Source: Bacteroidota bacterium (GTDB lineage Bacteria; Bacteroidota; Bacteroidia; Bacteroidales; F082). From it: a stretch of DNA of 64,000 nucleotides. The notes beneath the pieces were generated by a model. The model was not told the origin of the DNA. It ran no database searches and saw nothing but the letters and a program-made list of their open reading frames with translations. The translations under genes and the position numbers were made by a program. The stretch is from assembly GCA_020444415.1 (NCBI GenBank), contig JAHLLA010000003.1:180356-244355 (forward strand), in the 5' to 3' direction. Each line of letters opens with the position of its first letter. Within the stretch, counting starts at the first letter, position 1. Of this stretch, positions 35,764 through 44,742 are shown in pieces.

Positions 35764-36817
35764 ATGGTTGGTGAATCACGCCACTACTGCAATCTCGGGA
35801 GGCGCCTGTGGCTGAAGCCAGGCAATTGATTTCTTTCAACTTTCTCAAAATACCCATAAAAGCGAAGATAATGGCCTCTTTAAAATCAATAATTTCATTA
35901 GCGGGAACTATGATTTGCTTGTTTGTTTCCATCGATATGGCATCCACAAGGAACTGGTTAAGCGCACCACCACCTGTCAACAGCATCTTATTTCCATTAT
36001 GCATTTTAACAGCTTCATTTACCTGGAAAGCAATATGTTTGACCACGGTATAAAGTTTGTCTTCAACTGAACTATCGGACGCTTCCAGTAGGCTTGTAAA
36101 AGCCATTTGAACATACTGGTTGCTCAATGATTTTGGCGGTTCCAGCAGAAAATACGGATCGCTATTCAGTTTTTTAAAAAGCGGAATATTTAATTTTCCA
36201 AGCTGAGCAAAAGCACCACCCTCATCAAATGGAGCACCCAATTGTAAACTAAGATGATTTAGCAGTTGGTTGGCGGCACAAATATCAAAAGCCAATCGCT
36301 TGCCATTTTTATCAAATGAAATGTTGGCAATCCCGCCGATGTTCAGGCAAAAATCGAATTCCTTAAAGAGCAGTGCATCGCCGATTGGCACCAGTGGTGC
36401 ACCCTGTCCTCCCAATTCAATATCTTTCGACCTGAAGTCATTGATGGTAGTAATGCCAGTTAAGTTAGCAATCGTTTGGCCGTCCCCGATCTGCAGGGTA
36501 AATCCCCTTTCAGGTTCATGAAAAACAGTGTGTCCATGTGAGGCAATGAGATCCGGTTTTGAATCACCATCCTGCAGAAATTCATTCACCGCTTCGCCAA
36601 TAAACTGACCGAACTGGACATTTGTTTTATCAATTTCCTGTTGGCTTTTCGAAGGAAGTGAGATGAGTTTTAACCGCCATTCTTCGGGAAATGGAGAGGT
36701 TTTCGCTTTCAATATTTTAAAAGACCAGCCACCATTTCTTTTGAATTCGCAGAATGCCAGGTCAAGGCCATCCAGGGAGCTGCCCGACATCACACCGATG
36801 GCTGAGAATGTTTCCAC
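35762..36817 (-). CDS. anmK: Anhydro-N-acetylmuramic acid kinase
   Basis: Phosphorylates and opens 1,6-anhydroMurNAc from recycled peptidoglycan, giving MurNAc-6-phosphate. 351 residues. The N-terminal GVMSGSSLDGLDLA (about 8-21) is the family's nucleotide-binding signature; IGGIANIS (about 161-168) and LTGGGALNQFLVDAI (about 281-295) complete the ASKHA fold. It starts one base after murF's stop and so is translated from the same mRNA, linking cell-wall recycling to wall synthesis. Confidence 0.93.
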   Translation of the reverse strand: METFSAIGVMSGSSLDGLDLAFCEFKRNGGWSFKILKAKTSPFPEEWRLKLISLPSKSQQEIDKTNVQFGQFIGEAVNEFLQDGDSKPDLIASHGHTVFHEPERGFTLQIGDGQTIANLTGITTINDFRSKDIELGGQGAPLVPIGDALLFKEFDFCLNIGGIANISFDKNGKRLAFDICAANQLLNHLSLQLGAPFDEGGAFAQLGKLNIPLFKKLNSDPYFLLEPPKSLSNQYVQMAFTSLLEASDSSVEDKLYTVVKHIAFQVNEAVKMHNGNKMLLTGGGALNQFLVDAISMETNKQIIVPANEIIDFKEAIIFAFMGILRKLKEINCLASATGASRDCSSGVIHQP

Positions 36818-36818
36818 C

Positions 36819-38108
36819 TTATAAGAATTTTAGTAGTTTTTCCAGTTGAACTCCTCGCGATCCTTTCACGAGAATCTGGGCATTTTTGATGGGATGTTTT
36901 ATGAGATGGTTTTCGGCATCTTTTATATCTATAAAATTTAAATATGGGTGGGTCGATCTTAATTTGAAAAACTCTTTTCCTACGAGCATTACGTTTTTAA
37001 ATCCTTTTTCCTGAATAAGGTGAATGATCTTTGCGTGCTCTTCAGCAGCATTATCTCCAAGTTCAAACATATCTCCCAACAACAGCCAGGGATTTTCAGC
37101 CTGGAATTCTTTAAAATTATCGATGGCATGTAACATGCTTACCGGGTTGGCATTATACGCGTCCAGTATGATCTTGTTGGATGCCGTATCCAATAACTGG
37201 GATCGATTATTATCGGGTTGATAATTTGTAATAGCCAGGTTGATGTTTTCAGGTGAAATCCCAAAATGTAGTCCAGTTGCTATGGCAGCACGGATATTAT
37301 CCATATTGTATTTTCCGTACAATTTGGTTTTGCATTCAAAAACCTGGTCTTGATAGGTCCATCGAAAGTTTAAAAAAGGATTGGATGCGAATATTGCTGT
37401 AGTAAAAAGTTCAGATGATGATCCGTAAGTAATTCGGGTCAATTCTTTTGAAAGTTCCATTAGAAGCGGATCATCTTCATTTACAATGGCCATTCCGCCA
37501 TGGTTTCTTAGAAAGTTATAAAGCTCACTTTTAGCCTGAATAACGCCTTCAATTGAACCAAATCCTTCGAGGTGTGCTTTACCGATGTTCGTTATGATGC
37601 CTGTTTGAGGACGGGCGATATCACATAAAAGATCAATTTCGCCTATATGGTTGGCGCCCATTTCGATGACTGCAATTTCCGTATCATCTGAAATGTTTAA
37701 TATGGTTAACGGGACACCAATATGGTTGTTGAGGTTCCCTTGTGTATAGCTTACATTCTTCTCGGTGGAGAGCACATTCGCTATCAGTTCCTTTGTGGTC
37801 GTCTTACCATTGGAACCGGTAATGCCAATAAATTCACATTTCAATCTTGAGCGGTGGCGTCTGGCCAAATCCTGCAATGCCTTAAGGGTATTGTCAACCA
37901 GCAGAAAGCGATCATCTGTTTTATAATTTTTTTGGTCGATCACTGCCAGCGCTGCACCTTTTTCAATGGCATCACTGGCAAATTGATTCCCATTGAAATT
38001 TTCGCCTGATAAGGCAAAAAATATGGCGCCTTCAATATTAATTCTGGTATCAGTGGAAACTTTTCCACATGATTTAAATTGCTGGTATAGTGAAGTCAAA
38101 TAGTCCAT
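36819..38108 (-). CDS. murF: UDP-MurNAc-tripeptide:D-Ala-D-Ala ligase
   Basis: Adds D-Ala-D-Ala to the UDP-MurNAc tripeptide in the last cytoplasmic step of peptidoglycan precursor synthesis. 429 residues with the Mur-ligase P-loop GITGSNGKTTTKE (about 94-106), the VIEMGANHIGEIDLL motif (about 150-164) and ILDAYNANPVSM in the C-terminal domain. It lies downstream of gldJ, an order known from gliding Bacteroidota, but here a strong terminator stands between them. anmK follows with one base between. Confidence 0.94.
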   Translation of the reverse strand: MDYLTSLYQQFKSCGKVSTDTRINIEGAIFFALSGENFNGNQFASDAIEKGAALAVIDQKNYKTDDRFLLVDNTLKALQDLARRHRSRLKCEFIGITGSNGKTTTKELIANVLSTEKNVSYTQGNLNNHIGVPLTILNISDDTEIAVIEMGANHIGEIDLLCDIARPQTGIITNIGKAHLEGFGSIEGVIQAKSELYNFLRNHGGMAIVNEDDPLLMELSKELTRITYGSSSELFTTAIFASNPFLNFRWTYQDQVFECKTKLYGKYNMDNIRAAIATGLHFGISPENINLAITNYQPDNNRSQLLDTASNKIILDAYNANPVSMLHAIDNFKEFQAENPWLLLGDMFELGDNAAEEHAKIIHLIQEKGFKNVMLVGKEFFKLRSTHPYLNFIDIKDAENHLIKHPIKNAQILVKGSRGVQLEKLLKFL

Positions 38109-38117
38109 CTTAGGAAT

Positions 38118-38147
38118 AAAAAAACCCCATTCGTTTTTGAATGGGGT
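38118..38147 (-). terminator. Terminator of gldJ
   Basis: On the minus strand a perfect 9-bp stem (ACCCCATTC/GAATGGGGT) with a 6-nt loop is followed by seven T. It lies in the 62-bp gldJ-murF gap and should uncouple murF from the porP-gldJ transcript. Confidence 0.9.
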
Positions 38148-38170
38148 AAATTTATAAAATATTGTGTTTA

Positions 38171-39655
38171 CTATCTATTTCCGGCTGCAGGACTACCCAC
38201 ACGTATCATCGCGCAGCGGAATCCAACAGTAGATGAAGATTCATCTTCGTTCAGGTACCTTCTTGTTCCCGGGCTCAGGTAATACACGCCATCGTTCCAT
38301 GAACCGCCTTTAATAACACGAGATTTATCTGATATTAATGAAGTAACGCCATACTCATACATCTCTCCGGTGGCATTTTCATCATCATAACTTCCTAACC
38401 AATCTGCTTGTATAGTAGATTCATAATCTCCATCACGGTAGTTGATATTATCTGCTTTACGATAATTCTTCCGGTCAGCCATTTCCTCTGCTGACACTTC
38501 AACGTACTTAATTCTACCAAGGCTGTCTTTTTCGGCAATACCGCCATCCATATCTTTTTCAATATTCATAAAAACGTTCCCTCTGAAAGGATTGTAGTCT
38601 GAGACAAGTTCGTGTGACATGGGACGGTATACATCCAATACCCATTCACTCACATTACCTCCCATATTATACAGGCCGTAATCGTTTGGCCAGTATGAAC
38701 CAACAGCAGCAGGAATGGCAGCACCGTCATTTAAGTTGCCGGCTACACCCATATAGTCACCTCTGCCACGTTTGAAGTTGGTTACAATACTTCCATAGTA
38801 TTTGGTTTCATCGGTTCTAACTCCGTCACCATTCCATGGAAATTCTTTACGTTCAACAACCCGGTTATACAGCGTGTTTCCAACCAGTCCCAGTGCGGCA
38901 TATTCCCATTCGGCTTCAGTAGGCAAACGGTAACTTGGCAGCATGATGCCATCTTCAAAACGTACATTTCTTATGCCTGTACCACTAGGGTCAAGGTCCT
39001 GCATGCCTTCGTTAACCAATCCTTCATATTGGCCAGCTAAATATGCTTCTGTATTAAAGTTGTTCTCATCTTTCTGATCGGGGTCAAAATCCAATATACC
39101 GGTTTGGATCAGGATATTTTCATTTACACGGTCTGTTCTCCATGAAGCATAATCATTGGCTTGTACCCACGACACACCTACAACAGGGTAATACTGATAG
39201 GATGGATGACGGAAATAGGTTTGTACCAGAGGTTCATTATAAGCAAGCCTGTCGCGCCAAACCAGCGTGTCGGGCAATGCTTTTTGTACCACGGTAGGAT
39301 AACTTTCTCCAAATACCCGGTTGAGCCAATAGATATATTCACGATAGTCGAGGTTGCTTACCTCTGTTTGGTCCATGTAGAAACTGCTGATGGTTACTTG
39401 TCTTGGTGTATTATCCCAATTATAAAAGGGTGTTTCGGCAGTAGCTCCCATGGTAAATGTACCACCTTCGATCAAGATCAATCCGGGACCTGTTATTTGT
39501 TCAGTGTATTCAGAAACTTCAAACCCTCCATTAGCTGGGTTGTTATATTCCCAACCAGTAGTTCTTGACTTTTTGTTACTCGAACAAGAAGAATTGAATA
39601 CGATAAATGCGAAAGCACCTAATAATAAAATAGATAACTTGCTGATTCTAAACAT
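38171..39655 (-). CDS. gldJ: T9SS/gliding lipoprotein GldJ (formylglycine-enzyme fold)
   Basis: 494 residues. Lipoprotein signal peptide with the lipidated Cys24 (FNSSC). The rest is a SUMF1/formylglycine-generating-enzyme fold, seen in ILIEGGTFTMGATAE (about 57-71), FYMDQTEVSNLDY and the terminal VIKGGSWNDGVYYL and VGFRCAMIR. GldJ is a non-catalytic member of this fold that supports the GldK ring of the type IX secretion machine. Identification as GldJ, not GldK or a sulfatase maturase, rests on the linked porU-porV and murF genes plus the lipobox. It follows porP on the same strand. Confidence 0.82.
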   Translation of the reverse strand: MFRISKLSILLLGAFAFIVFNSSCSSNKKSRTTGWEYNNPANGGFEVSEYTEQITGPGLILIEGGTFTMGATAETPFYNWDNTPRQVTISSFYMDQTEVSNLDYREYIYWLNRVFGESYPTVVQKALPDTLVWRDRLAYNEPLVQTYFRHPSYQYYPVVGVSWVQANDYASWRTDRVNENILIQTGILDFDPDQKDENNFNTEAYLAGQYEGLVNEGMQDLDPSGTGIRNVRFEDGIMLPSYRLPTEAEWEYAALGLVGNTLYNRVVERKEFPWNGDGVRTDETKYYGSIVTNFKRGRGDYMGVAGNLNDGAAIPAAVGSYWPNDYGLYNMGGNVSEWVLDVYRPMSHELVSDYNPFRGNVFMNIEKDMDGGIAEKDSLGRIKYVEVSAEEMADRKNYRKADNINYRDGDYESTIQADWLGSYDDENATGEMYEYGVTSLISDKSRVIKGGSWNDGVYYLSPGTRRYLNEDESSSTVGFRCAMIRVGSPAAGNR

Positions 39656-39690
39656 CTTTAATTGTGTTTGTGTTTTTTGCTTTGTAATAA

Positions 39691-40698
39691 CTAAAATAAG
39701 GGGGTTTTTATTGCCCTGATCTTTCTTTTTTTGTCGTTATAAATACAGAAATCCCATGCAAATGAAACTTCATGCGCGCCTAATGCTTCTCCGCCAACTC
39801 TTGACACACCCATATCATAACTGTAGCCAAATTTAATATTTTTAAATGATAAACCAACTAATATAATAACGGCATCAGGGTTCTCAAAATTGTGCCGGAA
39901 CCAGGCACCGATCACAAAAGGATTTCTGTTGAGATATAATCCCGCATTCAGTTGCTGAAAATCCTGCTGACGCATATACAATACCTGTGGTTGGATAGAA
40001 AAATCTTTCCCATAAACGCCACCGAGCATACCACGACTTAAGTTGATGGTTACACCGCCATGAGCAGTATATTTTAATGGCAGCTTATCATCATTGTTGT
40101 CATAAAACGACAAGCTGGGTTGGGTAAGATGATCGGCGGTAAAACCCACGAAAAATTGATCATTATAAGTTAATACCGTTCCAACCGAGAAATCGGCCAC
40201 GCCGATATTGGTATTTTCCGGAGGCGTTTGGTTGGTAATATTGCTGATGGTTCCGTTGATCGGATTTATCTGATCAGCAAAAATAAGTTTGTCCCAATCC
40301 AGTCGTTGCTGGTAATAAACCGCTTGGGCACCAAACCGGATGAACAATCCTTCAGAAACTTGTAGGTTATAAGCATAAATAGCACCCAATAAGGTGGTAT
40401 TCAATGCGCCATCGCCTTGCCGGTCGTTAATCGCTATGATGCCGAAGCCGCTATTTATTGAATTGAGGCTCTGATCGTAGGTAATGCTGTAGGTGATGTA
40501 AGCTTTTGTAAGTGATGGCCACTGGTTTCGGTAATTCAAATTGATTCTGGCACATTCAGTGGCGCCTGCAAATGCCGGGTTGAGATATAATGGGTTGGCA
40601 TAAAACTGCGAAAACTGTGGATCCTGGGCTTTTGCAAAGCTCACCAGCAGCGAAAAGCTTAATAAAAATAAGAATTGAATCAGCCTGTTTTTCAGCAT
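39691..40698 (-). CDS. PorP/SprF-family T9SS outer-membrane protein
   Basis: 335 residues, signal peptide at 1-24 (cleavage near AKAQ), and a beta-barrel with the family's start DPQFSQFYANPLYLNPAFAG (about 25-44). Members anchor or partner type B T9SS cargo at the outer membrane. It lies immediately upstream of gldJ and is divergent from the porU pair; the typical large SprB/type B cargo gene often found beside SprF is not present here. Which paralogue it is (PorP or SprF) cannot be told. Confidence 0.88.
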   Translation of the reverse strand: MLKNRLIQFLFLLSFSLLVSFAKAQDPQFSQFYANPLYLNPAFAGATECARINLNYRNQWPSLTKAYITYSITYDQSLNSINSGFGIIAINDRQGDGALNTTLLGAIYAYNLQVSEGLFIRFGAQAVYYQQRLDWDKLIFADQINPINGTISNITNQTPPENTNIGVADFSVGTVLTYNDQFFVGFTADHLTQPSLSFYDNNDDKLPLKYTAHGGVTINLSRGMLGGVYGKDFSIQPQVLYMRQQDFQQLNAGLYLNRNPFVIGAWFRHNFENPDAVIILVGLSFKNIKFGYSYDMGVSRVGGEALGAHEVSFAWDFCIYNDKKRKIRAIKTPLF

Positions 40699-40890
40699 AT
40701 TGATCTCAAAACGGTTAACGAAAGTGCAATATTACGATATTTTAATTTTATTTAGTAAAAACAAAACCAAATAAACTTGGGCAAAGCTTCATTGCGTTTG
40801 CAAAATAAATCAAAAAAAAGTCCGTTATTTGAAATGATACTTAATACCAACATTATTAAAGCATATTTCTTGACTGATACCCGATGTAAC

Positions 40891-43800
40891 ATGCCATTCC
40901 TCAGAATTCCTCTACTATTGGTTTTGTTTTTACTTTCAGCCATGGTAAGCAGGGCCATTCCTTATGATTTTAAAGAAGAGATCAAGTGGAAAAGTATTCA
41001 GAAATTCACCATAGAGGGAGGTGCTGAAATTCAGCGTCTTTCTTTTGATGGTGCGTATTATCCATCTCTTGAAGGGCTTCCTGAATTTGTAAAAACATAC
41101 GCTATTCATACTACCAATGCGCAGGTGAATGGCAGGTTGGAAAATATGATTTTCGAACCGCTCTCAGAAAAAGAACAGGACTTGATGAAAGATCATAATC
41201 TGAAAGAAGCAAGCATTATTCCTACATGTGAATTGGTTATCAGCCGAAAGCAACCATATGTACAGGTAAGTTTTCAGCCCATCAGGTGGAATGTGGCTAC
41301 ATCTGTTTTTGAAAAACTGATTTCGTTTGACCTGGTAATCCAAGTGGAAGAACAGCCCGAAAGAGATGAAGCGAACCGGGAAAGGATCAATTCAGTGCTC
41401 GCGGAAGGCAATTGGTTCAAAGTGAGAATTGACAAGAGTGGTATTTATAAGATTACTTATCAGGAATTGCAGGAAATGGGGTTTGACGTGTCAGTAAACC
41501 CTAAAAAAGTTGCTGTTTTTGGAAATGGCGGTGGCATATTGCCGGAGATAAACAACGCGTTTCGGCATAACGACCTGGTGCAAAACCCTATTGTGCTGGT
41601 GGGTGAAGAGGATGGATCATTTGATGCCAACGATTATATATTGTTTTATGGCGAAGGTCCGGTAACGTGGAATTATAATGCACTTGCGAAAGTCTTCAAT
41701 TTTCAGTCCAATTACTACGACGATTATAGTTATTATTTTATCACTGCTCTAAACGAAGATGCCAGCCGGGTTGAAACCATCCCGACTCCGCAAGGTTCGC
41801 CTGATATGATTATTGATGAATTTATTGATTACCAGCACCACGAATTGGATGAACGCAATCTGTTTAACACGGGCAGGCAATGGTTTGGTGAAGTGTATGA
41901 CTTTAATACAACTAAAGAGTTTATTTTCAATTTTCCTAACATCGTAGAGGAAACTGAAAGCGGCTACATGAGTTGTGCTTTCGCGGCCAGGTCATTTACC
42001 CCCAGTTCATTTGGCTTATACGTGAATAACCAACTGGAGAAAACCCTTGCTATGGAGATTGTGTATGCGAGTAATTTTTATGTACTGGGTAAAACAGGCA
42101 AAACACATTTCTTTTTCAAACCTGATAATGACCAGTTGGTAATTAAAACCATTTACAACAGGAATTCCAATAATTCAATAGCCTATCTGAATTATATTGA
42201 AATCAATGTGAAAAGACGATTGCTGATGTCAGGTAACCAGATGAGGTTTCGCATGCCGGTTTCTGACACCAATGCCCAAATTGCAAAATATCGCCTCGGA
42301 AATGCTACTTCTGACCTGATCATCTGGGATATTTCAAATCCGGTTCAGGCAAAGAAAGTAAATGGCCAGTTAACATCATCAACGCTTGAATTTAATGCAA
42401 CAGCAACGTCGGAGTCCTTAACGGAGTATATTGCCTTTTATGATAACGACGAGCATTACAAAACCGTATTTGTTGAAAAAGTGGCCAATCAAAACCTGCA
42501 CGCCTTAAAGAATATTGAATACCTGGTCATTACTCACAAAGATTTTCTGGAAGAAGCTAACCGCCTGGCTGAATATCACAAAACCATCGACAATTTAAAT
42601 TCTTTTGTTACGGTTCCTGAATTAATTTACAATGAGTTTTCTTCAGGTTCACAGGATATTACCGCCATCAGAGATTTTGTAAAAATGTTATATGATAACA
42701 GCGATCCCGGCCAGGAGATCAGATATTTACTGCTTTTTGGTGATGCATCGTTCGATTATAAAGACCGGCTCACTGACAATACGAATTTCGTGCCCTGTTG
42801 GGAGTCAATGGAGTCAATGAGTATAGTAAGATCGGTTGCCAGCGATGATTATTATGGACTGCTCGACGATGGTGAAGGTGTTACCGGAAAATTGGATATC
42901 GGTATCGGGCGTTTTATCGCAGGGAATATTGAACAGGCTAAAATGGCGGTTGATAAAATAATACATTATACCACCAATACGCATGAAGTAATGCAGCCCT
43001 GGCGCAATATGATGACTTTTGTAGCTGATGACGGCAATGGAAACACCCATTTGAATCATGCTGAAATCTTATCAAATTATATTTACGAGAACTACCCCGT
43101 TTACAATATCGATAAAATATACCTGGATGCCTATAAACAAATAGCTACGCCAGGTGGACAGGTATCACCGGACATGAACAAGGCCATAAATGATAAAATT
43201 GAAAAAGGCACATTCATTTTTAATTATTCGGGTCATGGTGGCGAAAGCGGACTTGGGGATGAAAAATTCATGCAGATTGCTGATATAAACTCGTGGACAA
43301 ATTACGATAAGCTGTCCTTATTCATTACCGCTACCTGTGAATTCACCCGTTATGATGATCCGACGAGGGTTTCGGCAGGAGAGTTGGTGTTTCTGAATAA
43401 AAAAGGAGGTGCCGTCGCCCTGCTGTCAACGGCCCGGGCAACTTATGCAAGTTCAAACCTTTCCTTAAATGAAGCAATTTATCATAACAATCTGTTTGAA
43501 AAGATAAATGGTGATTACCCTTGTCTGGGTGATGTGATCAGAAAAGCGAAATTAAACGGTGGTGAAAATGACACGAAATTTATTTTAATAGGTGACCCTG
43601 CCATGCAATTGGCATATACAAAACACAAGGTTGAAACGATTAAAATTAATAATGAGCTTGTAATTGAAAATATACCCGATACCTTGCAAGCATTGGCCAG
43701 GGTGAGAGTAGAAGGTATCGTTACCGATCAGCAGGGAAATCAACTAACCGATTTTAACGGGCTTGTGTTCCCAACAGTGTACGATAAATTTTCGGATATT

Positions 43801-44700
43801 GAAACTTACGGCGATGAAAATCCTTCCACAACTTTCAGGGTAAGAAGAAATATTTTATTCAACGGGCAGGCAAGTATTACAAATGGAGAATTTGTGTTTG
43901 AATTTATCATGCCCAAAGACATATCCTATAATTTCGGTACCGGCCGGATCAGCTATTATGTAAGAAATGAAAATGAAGATGGTGCCGGTTATTATGAAAA
44001 TATCATCGTAGGCGGTTTTAATGAAGATGCGGAAGGTGATGAACAAGGACCTGATATCACTTTATACATGAATGATACAACCTTTGTTCCAGGTGGGAAA
44101 ACCGATCAAAACCCCGACCTTCTGGCATTTGTATTTGACGAAAGTGGAATCAATACTACCGGTAATGGCATTGGACATGATATCGTAGCTACTATCGATG
44201 ACGATTTTAATCAGAGTTATATTCTGAATCAGTATTACGAAGCAGACATGAACAGTTTCCAGAGAGGAAAGGTCAATTACCCGATCAGCAACCTGGAAGA
44301 CGGACCGCATGTACTGAGCCTCCGTGTGTGGGATATTTATAATAACTCTTCAACAGCCTATTTGAATTTTGTGGTGGTTTCGCAAAATGAATTGGTTGTT
44401 GAAAACCTCCTGAATTACCCGAATCCGTTTATATCTGAAACCAATTTCGTATTCAACCACAACCAGTCAGGCCAGGATCTTGACGTAAAAATTATGATCT
44501 TTTCAATGGACGGAAGGAAAATAAAAACCATCGAAACAAGGATAAATCCAGAAGGTTATCAGTCGACACCCATAAAATGGAATGGCTTGAACGACAATGG
44601 AGCCACCATTGGAAAAGGCTTTTACGTATACCGGGTTATCGTTAAAAATGAAGATGGGGCTACAGGGGTGGATACCTCAAAACTGGTTTTTTTACGTTAA
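40891..44700 (+). CDS. porU: T9SS sortase PorU (C25 gingipain-like), first of a tandem pair
   Basis: 1269 residues from the ATG at 40891, where a signal peptide begins (PFLRIPLLLVLFLLSAM). The frame extends to a TTG at 40777 without signal character. The C25 catalytic dyad is visible: His782 in YSGHGGESG and Cys816 in ITATCEFTRYDD, 34 residues apart, followed by VALLSTARATYASS and LIGDPAMQLAY. A C-terminal sorting-type domain (about 1180-1269, from NYPNPFISETNF) ends the protein. PorU removes the sorting domain of T9SS cargo and attaches it to A-LPS, held on the surface by PorV. A second PorU of nearly equal length follows 42 bp later. Confidence 0.88.
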   Translation: MPFLRIPLLLVLFLLSAMVSRAIPYDFKEEIKWKSIQKFTIEGGAEIQRLSFDGAYYPSLEGLPEFVKTYAIHTTNAQVNGRLENMIFEPLSEKEQDLMKDHNLKEASIIPTCELVISRKQPYVQVSFQPIRWNVATSVFEKLISFDLVIQVEEQPERDEANRERINSVLAEGNWFKVRIDKSGIYKITYQELQEMGFDVSVNPKKVAVFGNGGGILPEINNAFRHNDLVQNPIVLVGEEDGSFDANDYILFYGEGPVTWNYNALAKVFNFQSNYYDDYSYYFITALNEDASRVETIPTPQGSPDMIIDEFIDYQHHELDERNLFNTGRQWFGEVYDFNTTKEFIFNFPNIVEETESGYMSCAFAARSFTPSSFGLYVNNQLEKTLAMEIVYASNFYVLGKTGKTHFFFKPDNDQLVIKTIYNRNSNNSIAYLNYIEINVKRRLLMSGNQMRFRMPVSDTNAQIAKYRLGNATSDLIIWDISNPVQAKKVNGQLTSSTLEFNATATSESLTEYIAFYDNDEHYKTVFVEKVANQNLHALKNIEYLVITHKDFLEEANRLAEYHKTIDNLNSFVTVPELIYNEFSSGSQDITAIRDFVKMLYDNSDPGQEIRYLLLFGDASFDYKDRLTDNTNFVPCWESMESMSIVRSVASDDYYGLLDDGEGVTGKLDIGIGRFIAGNIEQAKMAVDKIIHYTTNTHEVMQPWRNMMTFVADDGNGNTHLNHAEILSNYIYENYPVYNIDKIYLDAYKQIATPGGQVSPDMNKAINDKIEKGTFIFNYSGHGGESGLGDEKFMQIADINSWTNYDKLSLFITATCEFTRYDDPTRVSAGELVFLNKKGGAVALLSTARATYASSNLSLNEAIYHNNLFEKINGDYPCLGDVIRKAKLNGGENDTKFILIGDPAMQLAYTKHKVETIKINNELVIENIPDTLQALARVRVEGIVTDQQGNQLTDFNGLVFPTVYDKFSDIETYGDENPSTTFRVRRNILFNGQASITNGEFVFEFIMPKDISYNFGTGRISYYVRNENEDGAGYYENIIVGGFNEDAEGDEQGPDITLYMNDTTFVPGGKTDQNPDLLAFVFDESGINTTGNGIGHDIVATIDDDFNQSYILNQYYEADMNSFQRGKVNYPISNLEDGPHVLSLRVWDIYNNSSTAYLNFVVVSQNELVVENLLNYPNPFISETNFVFNHNQSGQDLDVKIMIFSMDGRKIKTIETRINPEGYQSTPIKWNGLNDNGATIGKGFYVYRVIVKNEDGATGVDTSKLVFLR

Positions 44701-44722
44701 CACGTTTATATCAAAACTATTG

Positions 44723-44730
44723 TATTTTTG
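44723..44730 (+). promoter_or_regulatory. -7 promoter element of the second porU-like gene
   Basis: TATTTTTG, full match to TAnnTTTG, 12 nt before the ATG at 44743, so the second paralogue seems to have its own promoter. Confidence 0.5.
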
Positions 44731-44742
44731 CCAGTCAGAAAA